A stretch of DNA of 36,692 nt from contig JACQDQ010000192.1 of the NCBI GenBank assembly GCA_016201015.1, forward strand, positions 1 to 36,692, in the 5' to 3' direction. Both the position numbers and the translations under genes were made by a program. Position 1 is the first letter of the stretch. Each line of letters starts with the position of its first letter. The notes beneath the pieces were generated by a model that saw only the letters and a list, made by a program, of their open reading frames with translations, made no database searches and was not told the DNA's origin. Of the stretch, positions 16,288 to 24,294 are shown piece after piece. The DNA is from Pseudomonadota bacterium. GTDB taxonomy: Bacteria > Pseudomonadota > Alphaproteobacteria > CACIAM-22H2.

Positions 16288-17667
16288 ATGGACCTGCTCA
16301 TCAGCGACACCGTCATCGTCACCTGCGACGACCGGCGCTGCATCCTCGACCGCGCCGGCCTCCTCATCCGCGGCGGCCGCATCGCCGAGATCGGCGACAG
16401 CGCGACTCTCGCCAGGGCCCATCCCGGCGTGCCGCGCTTCGACGGGCGCGGCAAGGCGGTGCTGCCCGGCTTCATCAACAGCCACACGCACACCGTGCTC
16501 ACCGTGCTGCGCGGTACGGTCGAGGACATGTCGGGCAATGTCGTCTACGGCTACATGTCGCCGATCAGCTTCGTCATGGAGCCGGCGGAGCGCGCCGTGA
16601 TGGCGACGCTCGGCTGCCTCGAGGCGATCCGCTCGGGCACGACGACGCTGGTTGAGAATTTCCGCTTCACGCAATCCTTCGCGCCGGCGATGGTGCGGAC
16701 AGGGCTGCGGCTGTTCTTCAGCGAAAACTGCGCCGACGCGCTGCTGCTCAAGATCCGCCACGGCGAATACAGCTTCGACCGCGACTGGGGCAAGCAGTTC
16801 CTCGACCGCGCGACCGCCCTCATCGAGTCGCTGCACGACACCGCGGGCGGCCGCGTGCAGTGCCAAGTGGCCGCGCATGCGCCGGACAATTGCTCGCCGT
16901 GGATGCTGGGCGAGCTCAACGCGCTCGCCGCCCGGCACAAACTCACGCGCACGATCCATTTGGCGCAGAGCCCTGAGGAGATGCGCCAGGTGAAGGCGGC
17001 GCATGGCGGCACGCCGGCCGAGTATCTGCAGCAGCACGGCTGGCTCGCGCCCGATGTCGTCGCCGCGCACTGGACATTCTGTACCGAGGCGGATGTCGAC
17101 CTGCTCCAGGCGCACGGCGTGCACATGGCGCATTGCCCGGCCAATTCCTCGCGCCGCGGACCGCACCGCGCGCCGCTCGCCCGCATCCGCGAGCGCGGCG
17201 TCAACATCGCGCTGGGCACCGACAACATGACCGAGGACATGTTCCACGCGATGAAGATCGCCCTTATCCTCTATCGCGGCGCGCGCGGCGGCAGCGTCGA
17301 TCCGGCGCCGCAGGCGCTGCTCGACGGCGTCACGCGCAACGGCGCCGCCGCGCTCGGCCGGCTCCATGATCTCGGCACGATCGCCGTCGGCAAGCAGGCC
17401 GATCTCACGATCGTCGATCTCAATCGCGCCAGCCTGCGGCCGATCGTCAGCCTCGTCTCGAATCTCGTGCATTACGGCCATCCCGGCGTCGTCGACTCGG
17501 TCATGGTCGCCGGCGAGTTCGTCATGCGCGGCGGCAAGGTGCTGACTATCGACGAGGAAGCGGTGCTGCAAGAGAGCCAAGCCGTCGCCGAACGCGTGTG
17601 GACGCGCCTGTTGGCGCAAAGCCCCGACATCCCGCCGCCGGCCAATCTGCAATGGCTGGCGGCGTAA
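16288..17667 (+). CDS. amidohydrolase of the AtzA/TrzN/SAH-deaminase group, with Gln in place of the usual Glu
   Basis: This 459-aa cytosolic metal hydrolase has the HxH motif (NSHTHTV; H66, H68), further metal or active-site His at H224 (IHLAQ) and H261 (AAHWTF), and Asp at D312 (LGTDNMTEDM). It ends in the small beta-sandwich found in this family (VGKQADLTIVDLNRA). These enzymes hydrolyse or deaminate purines, pterins, triazines and related rings. In deaminases and chlorohydrolases the third His belongs to an HxxE motif; here it reads H-L-A-Q227, so a key acid seems replaced. Start ATG 16288 has AAGGA ahead. Divergent from the peptide-type binding protein and 1.4 kb from a purine permease. 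Substrate unknown. Confidence 0.88.
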   Translation: MDLLISDTVIVTCDDRRCILDRAGLLIRGGRIAEIGDSATLARAHPGVPRFDGRGKAVLPGFINSHTHTVLTVLRGTVEDMSGNVVYGYMSPISFVMEPAERAVMATLGCLEAIRSGTTTLVENFRFTQSFAPAMVRTGLRLFFSENCADALLLKIRHGEYSFDRDWGKQFLDRATALIESLHDTAGGRVQCQVAAHAPDNCSPWMLGELNALAARHKLTRTIHLAQSPEEMRQVKAAHGGTPAEYLQQHGWLAPDVVAAHWTFCTEADVDLLQAHGVHMAHCPANSSRRGPHRAPLARIRERGVNIALGTDNMTEDMFHAMKIALILYRGARGGSVDPAPQALLDGVTRNGAAALGRLHDLGTIAVGKQADLTIVDLNRASLRPIVSLVSNLVHYGHPGVVDSVMVAGEFVMRGGKVLTIDEEAVLQESQAVAERVWTRLLAQSPDIPPPANLQWLAA

Positions 17668-17691
17668 CGACGCCACGCCGCGGCGAATGGG

Positions 17692-18963
17692 TCAGGTCTT
17701 GGGCACTCGATCGGCCGGCGGCACGGCCGCTCCCTCCTCCGGCGGCCGCACGTTGCGGAACATCACGAGCAGCGCCAGATCGTAGACGGTCTTGAGCACG
17801 CCGGCGGCGACGAAGGGCCAGCCGAAGCCGCTGATGGCGAGCAGATAGCCGCCGAGCGACGGCCCCAAGGCGGAGGCCAGGCTGCGCGGCACGGCGGTGA
17901 GGCTCGCCGCCGCCGGACGCTCCGGCGGCGTGACGACGGCCATGACGTAGGACGTGCGGGTCGGCACGTCCATCTGCGACAGCAACCCGCGCGCCAGCAG
18001 CAAGGCGACGACGAGCCACAGGTCCTGTGCGAACGGCAGCGCGATCAGACACAGATTGGCCGGGATATGGCTGAAGACCATGGTCGCGACCAATCCGATC
18101 CGCGCCGCGATGCGCACCGCCAGCAGGAAGGAGATCGAGGCGAAGACCTGCGTCCAGAAGAAGAGCTGCGCCGTGCCGGCGACGGAGAAGGCGTAGCTGT
18201 CGAACAGCCAGAGCGCGAGCAGCGACTGGACGACCAGCCCGCCGGCGAATGCGTCGATGCTGAATAGTGCCGCGAGCCGCAGCACGATGCCGCGTGACGG
18301 CCCGAGCGGGACCGGCGGCGCGGCCCCGGCCGCCGGCGCCCCGACCGCCAGCCGGCGATAGATCAGGCCGGCGACGGCGCCGATGACGCCGTAGAGCAGA
18401 AAGATCGTCTGGAACACCGCCAGGCGCTGCGGCGCGGCCGTGCCGAACACCATGTCCGGCACCGCGGCGAGAAGAGTGCCCAGCGCGCCGCACAGCGTGC
18501 CGACTATGCTGTAGCGGGCAAACAGCGCCGTTCGATCGCGATCGGCGACGGTCTTGCTCAAGACGGCATGCTCGAGCGGCAGGAACACGCTCACATCGCC
18601 GGCCGACGGATTGAGCGTGCCGACGAAGGCGATGACGAGCAGCGGCCAGAACGCCTCCACCGTTGCGAAGCCGAGGCCGGTGGCGGCCATCAAGAGGCTG
18701 GCGGCGACCAGCAGCGTGCGGAGCGCAAACGATCCGCCGGCGAAGCCGACCAGAAGCGTGAGGACCGCCGAGCCGAGCAGCGTGGCCGTGGTCAGCAGGC
18801 CGACCGACACCGCATCGAAGCCGAGCAGCAGCAGATAGGCCGGCAACACCACGCTGACGCAGCCATCGGCGACCGCGCGCGATCCTCGCGCGGCCAGGAT
18901 CAGGACGGCGTCGGGGCTGGCGGAAATGGGGAGAATGCGCACGACGGCACCAGCATCGCGCAT
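17692..18963 (-). CDS. major facilitator superfamily (MFS) transporter
   Basis: This 423-aa inner-membrane protein has about 12 hydrophobic segments split by a charged central loop near residues 205-230. Family-like features include GLLTTATLLGSAVLTLLVGF in the second and third helices and a C-terminal half with PSLGGYLLAISGFGWPFVAAG. Early conserved loop residues are less clear than in sugar porters, so it may be a drug or metabolite exporter; the substrate is not predictable. The ATG at 18963 was chosen over a further upstream TTG at 19038, which would put the start within 12 bases of the divergent purine permease start. No strong ribosome site is seen for either. Confidence 0.82.
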   Translation of the reverse strand: MRDAGAVVRILPISASPDAVLILAARGSRAVADGCVSVVLPAYLLLLGFDAVSVGLLTTATLLGSAVLTLLVGFAGGSFALRTLLVAASLLMAATGLGFATVEAFWPLLVIAFVGTLNPSAGDVSVFLPLEHAVLSKTVADRDRTALFARYSIVGTLCGALGTLLAAVPDMVFGTAAPQRLAVFQTIFLLYGVIGAVAGLIYRRLAVGAPAAGAAPPVPLGPSRGIVLRLAALFSIDAFAGGLVVQSLLALWLFDSYAFSVAGTAQLFFWTQVFASISFLLAVRIAARIGLVATMVFSHIPANLCLIALPFAQDLWLVVALLLARGLLSQMDVPTRTSYVMAVVTPPERPAAASLTAVPRSLASALGPSLGGYLLAISGFGWPFVAAGVLKTVYDLALLVMFRNVRPPEEGAAVPPADRVPKT

Positions 18964-19049
18964 TTGCCGGCCGATTGACCAGTGCTCGCGGTAGCTGCAA
19001 GCCGTTCGCGACTCTGCTATGACTGTCCGGGGCAGCAAGGGGGGGAGCC

Positions 19050-20339
19050 ATGCTGGAACAACTGTTCAAGCTGCGCGACAACGGAACGACCGTACGCACC
19101 GAGGTGATCGCCGGCCTCACGACGTTCCTCACCATGGCTTACATCATCTTCGTCAACCCCGACATCCTGTCGAAGACCGGCATGGATTTCGGCGCGGTGT
19201 TCGTCGCCACCTGCCTCGCCGCCGCCTTCGGCAGCCTGTTCATGGGCCTCTACGCGAATTACCCGATCGCGCTGGCGCCGGGCATGGGCCTCAATGCCTA
19301 TTTCACCTTCGGCGTCGTGCTCGGCATGAAATATTCGTGGCAGGTGGCGCTCGGCTGCGTCTTCCTGTCCGGCATCCTGTTTTTCCTGATCAGCGTGTTC
19401 AAGCTGCGCGAGATCATCGTCAACGCCATTCCGCTGTCGCTCAAGCTGGGAATTGCCGCCGGCATCGGCCTGTTCCTCGCCATCATCGGGCTCAAGAACG
19501 CCGGCGTGGTCGTCGCCAGCCCGGCGACGCTGGTCACGCTCGGCGACCTCAAGGCGCCGGCGACCATGCTCGCCGCGCTCGGCTTCGTGCTGATCGTCGG
19601 CCTGAGCTATCGCAAGATAACCGGCGCGATCATCATCGCCATCCTGGTCGTCTCGGCGCTCGGCCTGCCGTTCGGCCTCACCCAGTTCAAGGGCATCGCC
19701 TCGGTCCCGCCGTCGATCGCGCCGACCCTGCTGCAGATGGACATCGCCGGCGCGCTGCATGTCGGCCTGGTCAGCATCGTCTTCGCCTTCCTGTTCGTCG
19801 ATCTGTTCGACAATACCGGCACATTGATCGGCGTCGCCCACCGCGGCGGCATGCTCGACAAGGACGGCAAGCTGCCGCGACTCGGCAAGGCGCTCGCCGT
19901 CGATTCCTCGGCCGCGATGGTCGGCGCCGCGCTCGGCACCTCGACCACGACGAGCTATATCGAGAGCGCGGCGGGCGTCGACGCCGGCGGACGGACCGGC
20001 CTCACCGCCGTGGTCGTCGGCCTGCTGTTCGTCGCCGCGATCTTCCTCGCCCCGCTCGCCGGGAGCATCCCCAGCTACGCCACGGCGCCTGCCTTGTTCT
20101 TCGTCGCCTGCCTGATGGCGCAGAGCCTCAAGGAGGTCGACTGGGGCGACGTGACCGAGTTCGCGCCGGCGATGGTGACGGCGATCACCATGCCGCTCAC
20201 CTTCTCGATCGCGCACGGCATCGGCCTCGGTTTCATCGTCTACGCCGTCGGCAAGATCCTCGGCGGGCGCGCCGGCGACGTGAACCCGGCGGTGTGGATC
20301 ATCGCCGCCGCCTTCGCGGTGAAGATCGCGATAACTTGA
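19050..20339 (+). CDS. NCS2-family purine permease, AzgA/PbuG-like
   Basis: This 429-aa polytopic protein has the AzgA-type hallmarks: TTFLTMAYIIFVNP at the first helix, ALAPGMGLNAYF, FVDLFDNTGTL in the substrate-binding helix and GTSTTTSYIESAAG shortly after. Members of this branch are proton symporters for adenine, guanine and hypoxanthine. The ATG at 19050 follows a very strong GGGGGGAG ribosome site. It is divergent from the MFS gene. Together with the amidohydrolase upstream this hints at purine or related heterocycle use, but no purine-catabolic enzyme proper is present, so the link is inference. Confidence 0.93.
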   Translation: MLEQLFKLRDNGTTVRTEVIAGLTTFLTMAYIIFVNPDILSKTGMDFGAVFVATCLAAAFGSLFMGLYANYPIALAPGMGLNAYFTFGVVLGMKYSWQVALGCVFLSGILFFLISVFKLREIIVNAIPLSLKLGIAAGIGLFLAIIGLKNAGVVVASPATLVTLGDLKAPATMLAALGFVLIVGLSYRKITGAIIIAILVVSALGLPFGLTQFKGIASVPPSIAPTLLQMDIAGALHVGLVSIVFAFLFVDLFDNTGTLIGVAHRGGMLDKDGKLPRLGKALAVDSSAAMVGAALGTSTTTSYIESAAGVDAGGRTGLTAVVVGLLFVAAIFLAPLAGSIPSYATAPALFFVACLMAQSLKEVDWGDVTEFAPAMVTAITMPLTFSIAHGIGLGFIVYAVGKILGGRAGDVNPAVWIIAAAFAVKIAIT

Positions 20340-20391
20340 GCCGACGGGCGGCCCGACCTGTCAGGGAGCGTGCAACGCGGAGAGCGGACGT

Positions 20392-21162
20392 TCACGTCCA
20401 GCCGGCATCGACGACGAAGTTCTGGGCCGTGCACATGCGGCTGTCGTCGGCGGCGAGGAACAGCACCATGCGGGCGAGGTCGGCCGGATAGAGCTTCTCC
20501 TTGAGGCACTGGTTCTCGGCGATCTGCCGCTCGCCATCGGCACCGAGCCACAAATCCACCTGGCGCTTGGTCATCACCCAACCGGGAACGACGGTGTTGG
20601 CGCGAATATGGTCGGGGCCGAAATCGCGGGCGAGGCCGCGCGTGAGGCCATGCACGGCGGCCTTGGCCGCGGTGTAGGCGGGCAGGCCGCCCTCCGCGTT
20701 CATCCAGCTGATCGAGCCGAAATTGATGATCGAGCCGCCACCGGCCGCCTTCATCTGCGGGATGATGGCCTGCGCGGCAAAGAACTGATGCCTGAGGTTG
20801 ACCGCCATGCGCTCGTCCCAATAGGCGACCGTCACGTCCGCCACCTTGTGGCGGTCGTCGTTCGCCGCGTTGTTGACCAGCACGCGGAACGGCCCGAGCT
20901 CGCGGCTGGCGTTTGCGATCGCCGCGCGCAACGCCTCGATGTCGCGCAGGTCGCAAGGGATGAACAGCGGCCGCGGCCAGCCGGCCTTGACGATGCGCTC
21001 GATGAGCGCGCTCGCGGCGCCGGCGGCGATGTCGACGAAGGCGACGCGCGATCGTTGCGCGCAGAAATGCTCGACGATGCTCTCGCCGATGCCCGAGGCG
21101 CCGCCGCTGATGAACACGGCACGATCCTTGAGGCTCGGATAGGTGGCGTACTGATCCAACAT
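20392..21162 (-). CDS. xylB: short-chain dehydrogenase, D-xylose 1-dehydrogenase (XylB)-like
   Basis: This 256-aa classical SDR has the NAD motif GGASGIG (20-26), NNAA at 97-100 and the catalytic S150, Y163 and K167 (AYTAAK). It closely matches my memory of Caulobacter crescentus XylB: YPSLK at the start, VLVNNAANDDRHKVADV, AYWDERMAVNLRH, INFGSISW and a final DAGW. XylB oxidises D-xylose to D-xylonolactone with NAD, the first step of the oxidative (Weimberg or Dahms) pathway. ATG 21162 follows AGGGAG. The neighbouring regulator and the aldose epimerase support a sugar-oxidation role. The exact sugar (D-xylose or L-arabinose) needs assay; later pathway enzymes are not in the window. Confidence 0.85.
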   Translation of the reverse strand: MLDQYATYPSLKDRAVFISGGASGIGESIVEHFCAQRSRVAFVDIAAGAASALIERIVKAGWPRPLFIPCDLRDIEALRAAIANASRELGPFRVLVNNAANDDRHKVADVTVAYWDERMAVNLRHQFFAAQAIIPQMKAAGGGSIINFGSISWMNAEGGLPAYTAAKAAVHGLTRGLARDFGPDHIRANTVVPGWVMTKRQVDLWLGADGERQIAENQCLKEKLYPADLARMVLFLAADDSRMCTAQNFVVDAGWT

Positions 21163-21183
21163 CGCTTCGGCTCCCTAAACAAT

Positions 21184-22014
21184 CTATCGCGGTGTGCGGC
21201 GTTCCTGCAGGGCGATGGCGCGGCGCACGTCCTTCTCCGAGCCGTCGATGAGTCGCACCATCGCCGCGCGCGCGGCATCCGGCTTGCGCTGGCGAATCGC
21301 CTGGAACACCGCGAAATGTAGCGGAAGTGAATGACCCTGTCCGGCCGGATTGGCATTCGACAGCTGGAAGCTGATGATCAGCGCCGTTTCGATCATCGCG
21401 CCGAGCGAGCGGATGAGATCGTTGCCCGAGGCCTGCAGGATCGCCTGATGGAAGCGCATATCCGGCGCGACGAAGTGCTCGCTGTCGTCGCCGGCCGCCC
21501 CCATGCCGCGAATGGCCTCGTCCATGCGCCGGAGATCGGCGGCACGCGCGCGCCGCGCCGCGAGAGCCGCGCCGGCCGGCTCGATGACGCGACGCAGCTC
21601 GAACAGATTCCCGACGAACGGCCCAACCGGCCCAACCGCGAGCTGCCAGGCAAGAACGTCGGGGTCGAGGAAGTTCCAGAATTCGCGCGGTCGCACGCGC
21701 GTCCCGGTTTTTGGCCGCGATTCGATCAGGCCTTTGCCGGCAATGATCTTGATGGCTTCGCGCATCGCCGTGCGGCTGACCTTTAGGCGGGCGCTCCACG
21801 CCTCCTCGTTCGGCAGCAGCACGCCGGGCTCGAGCGCGCCGCGCACGATCTGCTCGCCGACCAGATGCGCGACACGGCCATGCAGACTGCGGCGGGACAG
21901 GGTCCGCTCCTTGCCGTCCTCCGCGGAGCCAGGGCGGCGGCCATTGACGTCGCCGGCGGTGCGCAGCAGTTGACGGAGGTCGCTTTCGAGCGTCGTTGCC
22001 ACATTATTCCTCAT
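21184..22014 (-). CDS. GntR-family regulator, FadR subgroup (FCD domain)
   Basis: This regulator of up to 276 aa has an N-terminal winged-helix domain (about 45-110; PNEEAWSARLKVSRTAMREAIKIIAGKGLI) and a C-terminal FCD ligand domain. The FCD metal-binding residues are visible in DMRFHQAILQASGN and LPLHFAVFQAI. The linker WNFLDPDVLAW is typical of sugar-acid regulators such as DgoR. It is likely to sense a sugar acid or lactone and to control the xylB-like gene directly downstream (21 bases) and perhaps the divergent epimerase. The ATG at 22014 has no clear ribosome site. A GTG four codons later (22002) has GAGGA at 5 bases and may be the real start. FadR members usually repress. Confidence 0.9.
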   Translation of the reverse strand: MRNNVATTLESDLRQLLRTAGDVNGRRPGSAEDGKERTLSRRSLHGRVAHLVGEQIVRGALEPGVLLPNEEAWSARLKVSRTAMREAIKIIAGKGLIESRPKTGTRVRPREFWNFLDPDVLAWQLAVGPVGPFVGNLFELRRVIEPAGAALAARRARAADLRRMDEAIRGMGAAGDDSEHFVAPDMRFHQAILQASGNDLIRSLGAMIETALIISFQLSNANPAGQGHSLPLHFAVFQAIRQRKPDAARAAMVRLIDGSEKDVRRAIALQERRTPR

Positions 22015-22115
22015 ACGATAACATTCTTGTCGGTCGCCGCTGAAACGGCGTCAAGGGGGTGAGCGACGCCAGATCCCGGGGCGACCGCAATCGAGGCAGG
22101 GAGATTGTCGCCCGG

Positions 22116-23069
22116 ATGACTGCAGCCACAACCGACATCGTTACGCTGCGCAACGGGCGCGCGGGGCTGCACGTGGCGCCGGCCGTCGGCGGATCGATCG
22201 CTCGCTACTGGATCGAGGGCGATCGCCGCACCTTTGAATGGCTGCGGCCGGCGAGCCGGCAGGCCATCGCCGCGCGCGAAGCGGGTGAGATGGCGTGCTA
22301 CCCGCTTGTCCCGTTTTCCAACCGCATCCGCCAGGGGCGCTTCGACTTCGCCGGCCGGCGCGTCGAGCTGCCGCTCAATCAGTTGCCGGAGCCGCATGTC
22401 ACGCACGGCCATGGCTGGCAAAACCCATGGTCGGTGGCCGATGCCGGCGCCGACCACCTGACCATCGAATACGATCATGCGGCCGACGCCTGGCCCTTTC
22501 CCTACCGCGCGACTCAGCGCTTCAAGCTCGCTCCGGACGCGCTTTTCGTCGATATGGAAGTGGTCAATCGCGGCGCGGTCCGCATGCCGGTCGGCCTCGG
22601 CCTCCATCCCTATTTCATACGCACGCCGCTGTCCCGCCTGACGGCCGCGATCGAACGGATGTGGCGCACCGACGACGAGATAATGCCGATCGACCTCGTC
22701 GAGCCGCCTTCCGGCTTGCGCCAGTCGGAAGGCTTGGCGCTCGACGGCAGCGCGCTCGACAACTGCTTCACCGGCTGGCGCCGCAGGGCCGAGATCGTAT
22801 GGCCGGAGTGGAACGCGCACCTGACGCTGACCGCCGACGAGCCGCTGTCCTTTCTCGTCGTCTACACGCCGCCGGGCCAGGACCATTTCTGCGTCGAACC
22901 GGTGAGCCACTGCACGGACGCCTTCAATCTTGCCAACGCGGGGCGCAATGACACCGGGATGCTCGTGCTCGACCCGGGCGCGCGTTTGCAGACTCGCATT
23001 GCCTTCACTCCAGGTTTCGGCGGCGGCGCGAACGACGGCCGCAGCCGAAGGAACCGCAGCCCGTCGTAA
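22116..23069 (+). CDS. aldose 1-epimerase (GalM-like mutarotase)
   Basis: This 317-aa protein has the GalM-type beta-sandwich signature: PFSNRIRQGRF, HVTHGHGWQNPW (H97, H99), GLHPYF (H164, catalytic acid position) and HFCVEPVSHCTDAFN (E261, catalytic base position). It interconverts alpha and beta anomers of free sugars, which feeds the correct anomer to a sugar dehydrogenase such as the nearby XylB-like enzyme. The ATG at 22116 has AGGGAGA upstream; a GTG at 22059 would add 19 Arg-rich residues and is less likely. It is divergent from the GntR regulator and may be under its control. Confidence 0.88.
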   Translation: MTAATTDIVTLRNGRAGLHVAPAVGGSIARYWIEGDRRTFEWLRPASRQAIAAREAGEMACYPLVPFSNRIRQGRFDFAGRRVELPLNQLPEPHVTHGHGWQNPWSVADAGADHLTIEYDHAADAWPFPYRATQRFKLAPDALFVDMEVVNRGAVRMPVGLGLHPYFIRTPLSRLTAAIERMWRTDDEIMPIDLVEPPSGLRQSEGLALDGSALDNCFTGWRRRAEIVWPEWNAHLTLTADEPLSFLVVYTPPGQDHFCVEPVSHCTDAFNLANAGRNDTGMLVLDPGARLQTRIAFTPGFGGGANDGRSRRNRSPS

Positions 23070-23097
23070 CCTTGTCGTCTGAGAGGAGAGGACCACG

Positions 23098-24078
23098 ATG
23101 AAACGCACCTTGTTCGGCCTCGCTGCCGCAGCGGCGGCCTTGGCTCTGCTCGGCGCCGCCGTTCCGGCCGGCGCCCAATCGGTCGTCGTGTACAACGCGG
23201 TCAGCACCAAGCTGATGGACCGCTTCGTCGAGGAGTTCCAAAAGCTCACCCCCGGCGTCAAGGTCGAGGTGATCAACGGCGGCAGCGGCGAGCTGCTCAC
23301 CCGCATCCAGGCAGAAAAAGCGCGGCCGCGCGGCGACGTCTTCGTCGGGCCCGACGCCGACGTCTTCGACGCCGCGATCGACCTGTTCGAGAGCTACACC
23401 TCGAAGGAGGACGGCGCGTTCGACCGCGCCGCCGTGCACAAGGACCACAAATACTACGGCTTCTCGACCAACTTCCAGGCTTTCATGGTCAACACCAAGC
23501 TCATGCCGCTCGACAAGGCGCCGAAGAGCTGGACCGATCTCGCCAAGCCCGAATACAAGGGCAAGATCCTGATGGCCAACCCGGCGCAGTCCGGTTCGGC
23601 GTATTCGCAGATGCACCAGATCCTGATGCTCTACGGCTGGGATTTGATGACGAAGATCATCAACAACACCACCTTCGTCACCAGCTCGAAGCTCGCCTAC
23701 CAGAACGTCGCCAAGGGCGAGTTCCCGGTCGGGCTCACCAGCGAGTTCAACATCCTGGTGTCGAAGCTGGAGGGCTTCCCGGTGGAGGCCATCTATCCGA
23801 GCGACGGCACGGCGCTGATCATCGACGCCAACGGCATCATCAAGGGCGGCCCGAACCCGGACAATGCCAAGAAATTCCTCGACTTCATCAGCTCGAAGCA
23901 GGCGCATAGCATCCTCGTCGAGGTCGACAAGCGCCGCTCCGCCCGCCTCGACACGGCGCCGCCGCCCGGCCTGACCGCGGCCAAGGACATCAAGTCCTTC
24001 GCCTACGACTCGCTCGGCGCGGCAACGCAACGCAAGGCGAGTCTGGAGCGCTTCGACAAGATCTTCGCGAGCAAATAG
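23098..24078 (+). CDS. ABC transporter periplasmic binding protein, iron(III)-type (FutA/FbpA-like)
   Basis: This 326-aa secreted protein has a signal peptide of about 26 residues (MKRTLFGLAAAAAALALLGA, ending PAGAQ) and a type-II binding fold. Family traits are VVVYNAVSTKLMDRFVEEFQKLTPGVKVEV, GGSGELLTRIQAEKARPRGDVF and VEAIYPSDGTALIIDANGIIKG. Relatives bind ferric iron, 2-aminoethylphosphonate or other anions. The classical pair of metal-binding Tyr is not obvious, so iron is not certain. The ribosome site (GAGGAGAGGA) is strong. It is the first gene of a transporter cluster whose ATPase and permease follow after a phosphatase gene. A GC hairpin lies 32 bases after the stop. Confidence 0.87.
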   Translation: MKRTLFGLAAAAAALALLGAAVPAGAQSVVVYNAVSTKLMDRFVEEFQKLTPGVKVEVINGGSGELLTRIQAEKARPRGDVFVGPDADVFDAAIDLFESYTSKEDGAFDRAAVHKDHKYYGFSTNFQAFMVNTKLMPLDKAPKSWTDLAKPEYKGKILMANPAQSGSAYSQMHQILMLYGWDLMTKIINNTTFVTSSKLAYQNVAKGEFPVGLTSEFNILVSKLEGFPVEAIYPSDGTALIIDANGIIKGGPNPDNAKKFLDFISSKQAHSILVEVDKRRSARLDTAPPPGLTAAKDIKSFAYDSLGAATQRKASLERFDKIFASK

Positions 24079-24110
24079 CGCGCCACCCCGCTTCGCCCCC
24101 GCGGCGTGCA

Positions 24111-24129
24111 GGTCCGCCCGCCGCGGACC
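24111..24129 (+). terminator. GC-rich hairpin after the binding-protein gene
   Basis: GGTCCGC (24111-24117) and GCGGACC (24123-24129) form a perfect 7-base stem with a 5-base loop. An outer pair, GTGCA (24106-24110) and TGCAC (24136-24140), could extend it past a bulge. No T-run follows, so it is more likely a partial terminator or an mRNA-stabilising stem that lowers downstream expression relative to the binding protein. Confidence 0.4.
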
Positions 24130-24135
24130 GGCGCG

Positions 24136-24164
24136 TGCACTCGTCGCCCGACCTAGCCTATGAT
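24136..24164 (+). promoter_or_regulatory. possible internal promoter before the phosphatase gene
   Basis: TATGAT (24159-24164) matches the -10 consensus at five of six bases; 17 bases upstream lies TGCACT (24136-24141), a poor -35. It would allow the phosphatase and transporter genes to be expressed apart from the binding protein. Weak evidence. Confidence 0.25.
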
Positions 24165-24206
24165 CGACACCAGCCACGGTGCATCGCCTCCTGGGGGAGT
24201 TATGTC

Positions 24207-24281
24207 ATGAAACGCACGCCGGTCGTCCTTGTCGCCCTCGGCCTCTGCCTCGCCGGCAACTGCATCTTCTCGAGCTGGTGA
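24207..24281 (+). CDS. possible 24-aa hydrophobic leader peptide
   Basis: An ATG at 24207 with a strong GGGGGAG ribosome site (24193-24199) opens a 24-codon frame. It begins MKRTPVVLVALGLCLAG, continues NCIFSSW and ends in TGA at 24279-24281. The pattern of two basic residues and a hydrophobic core looks like a signal peptide or a tiny membrane or lipopeptide. Its stop overlaps the putative ribosome site (GTGAGG) of the phosphatase gene whose GTG start is 13 bases on, an arrangement suited to translational coupling. Alternatives are a decayed signal sequence or, after a frameshift, a secretion signal for the phosphatase. Not a recognised family. Confidence 0.4.
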   Translation: MKRTPVVLVALGLCLAGNCIFSSW

Positions 24282-24294
24282 GGCCACTGGCGCG

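Noticed and set aside
13844-16600. A very long open frame (918 codons) on the plus strand
   Set aside because: It lies opposite the DUF2459 and peptide-binding genes. Its translation is Arg/His/Gly-rich without motifs, a usual shadow in high-GC DNA.
18964-19038. TTG start extending the MFS protein by 25 residues
   Set aside because: The extra residues are not membrane-like and the start would nearly touch the divergent permease start; the ATG at 18963 is simpler.
20340-20391. Possible bidirectional terminator between the NCS2 permease and the XylB-like gene
   Set aside because: Only a 4-base GC stem with a tight loop is present and there is no T-run; not enough to call.
22035-22050. CGCCG / CGGCG dyad between the GntR regulator and epimerase as an operator
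   Set aside because: A 5-base GC stem is expected often by chance in this DNA and does not resemble the FadR-type GT...AC operator pattern.
22011-23306. A 431-codon minus-strand frame over the epimerase
   Set aside because: It is a shadow; the plus strand carries the epimerase catalytic His and Glu.
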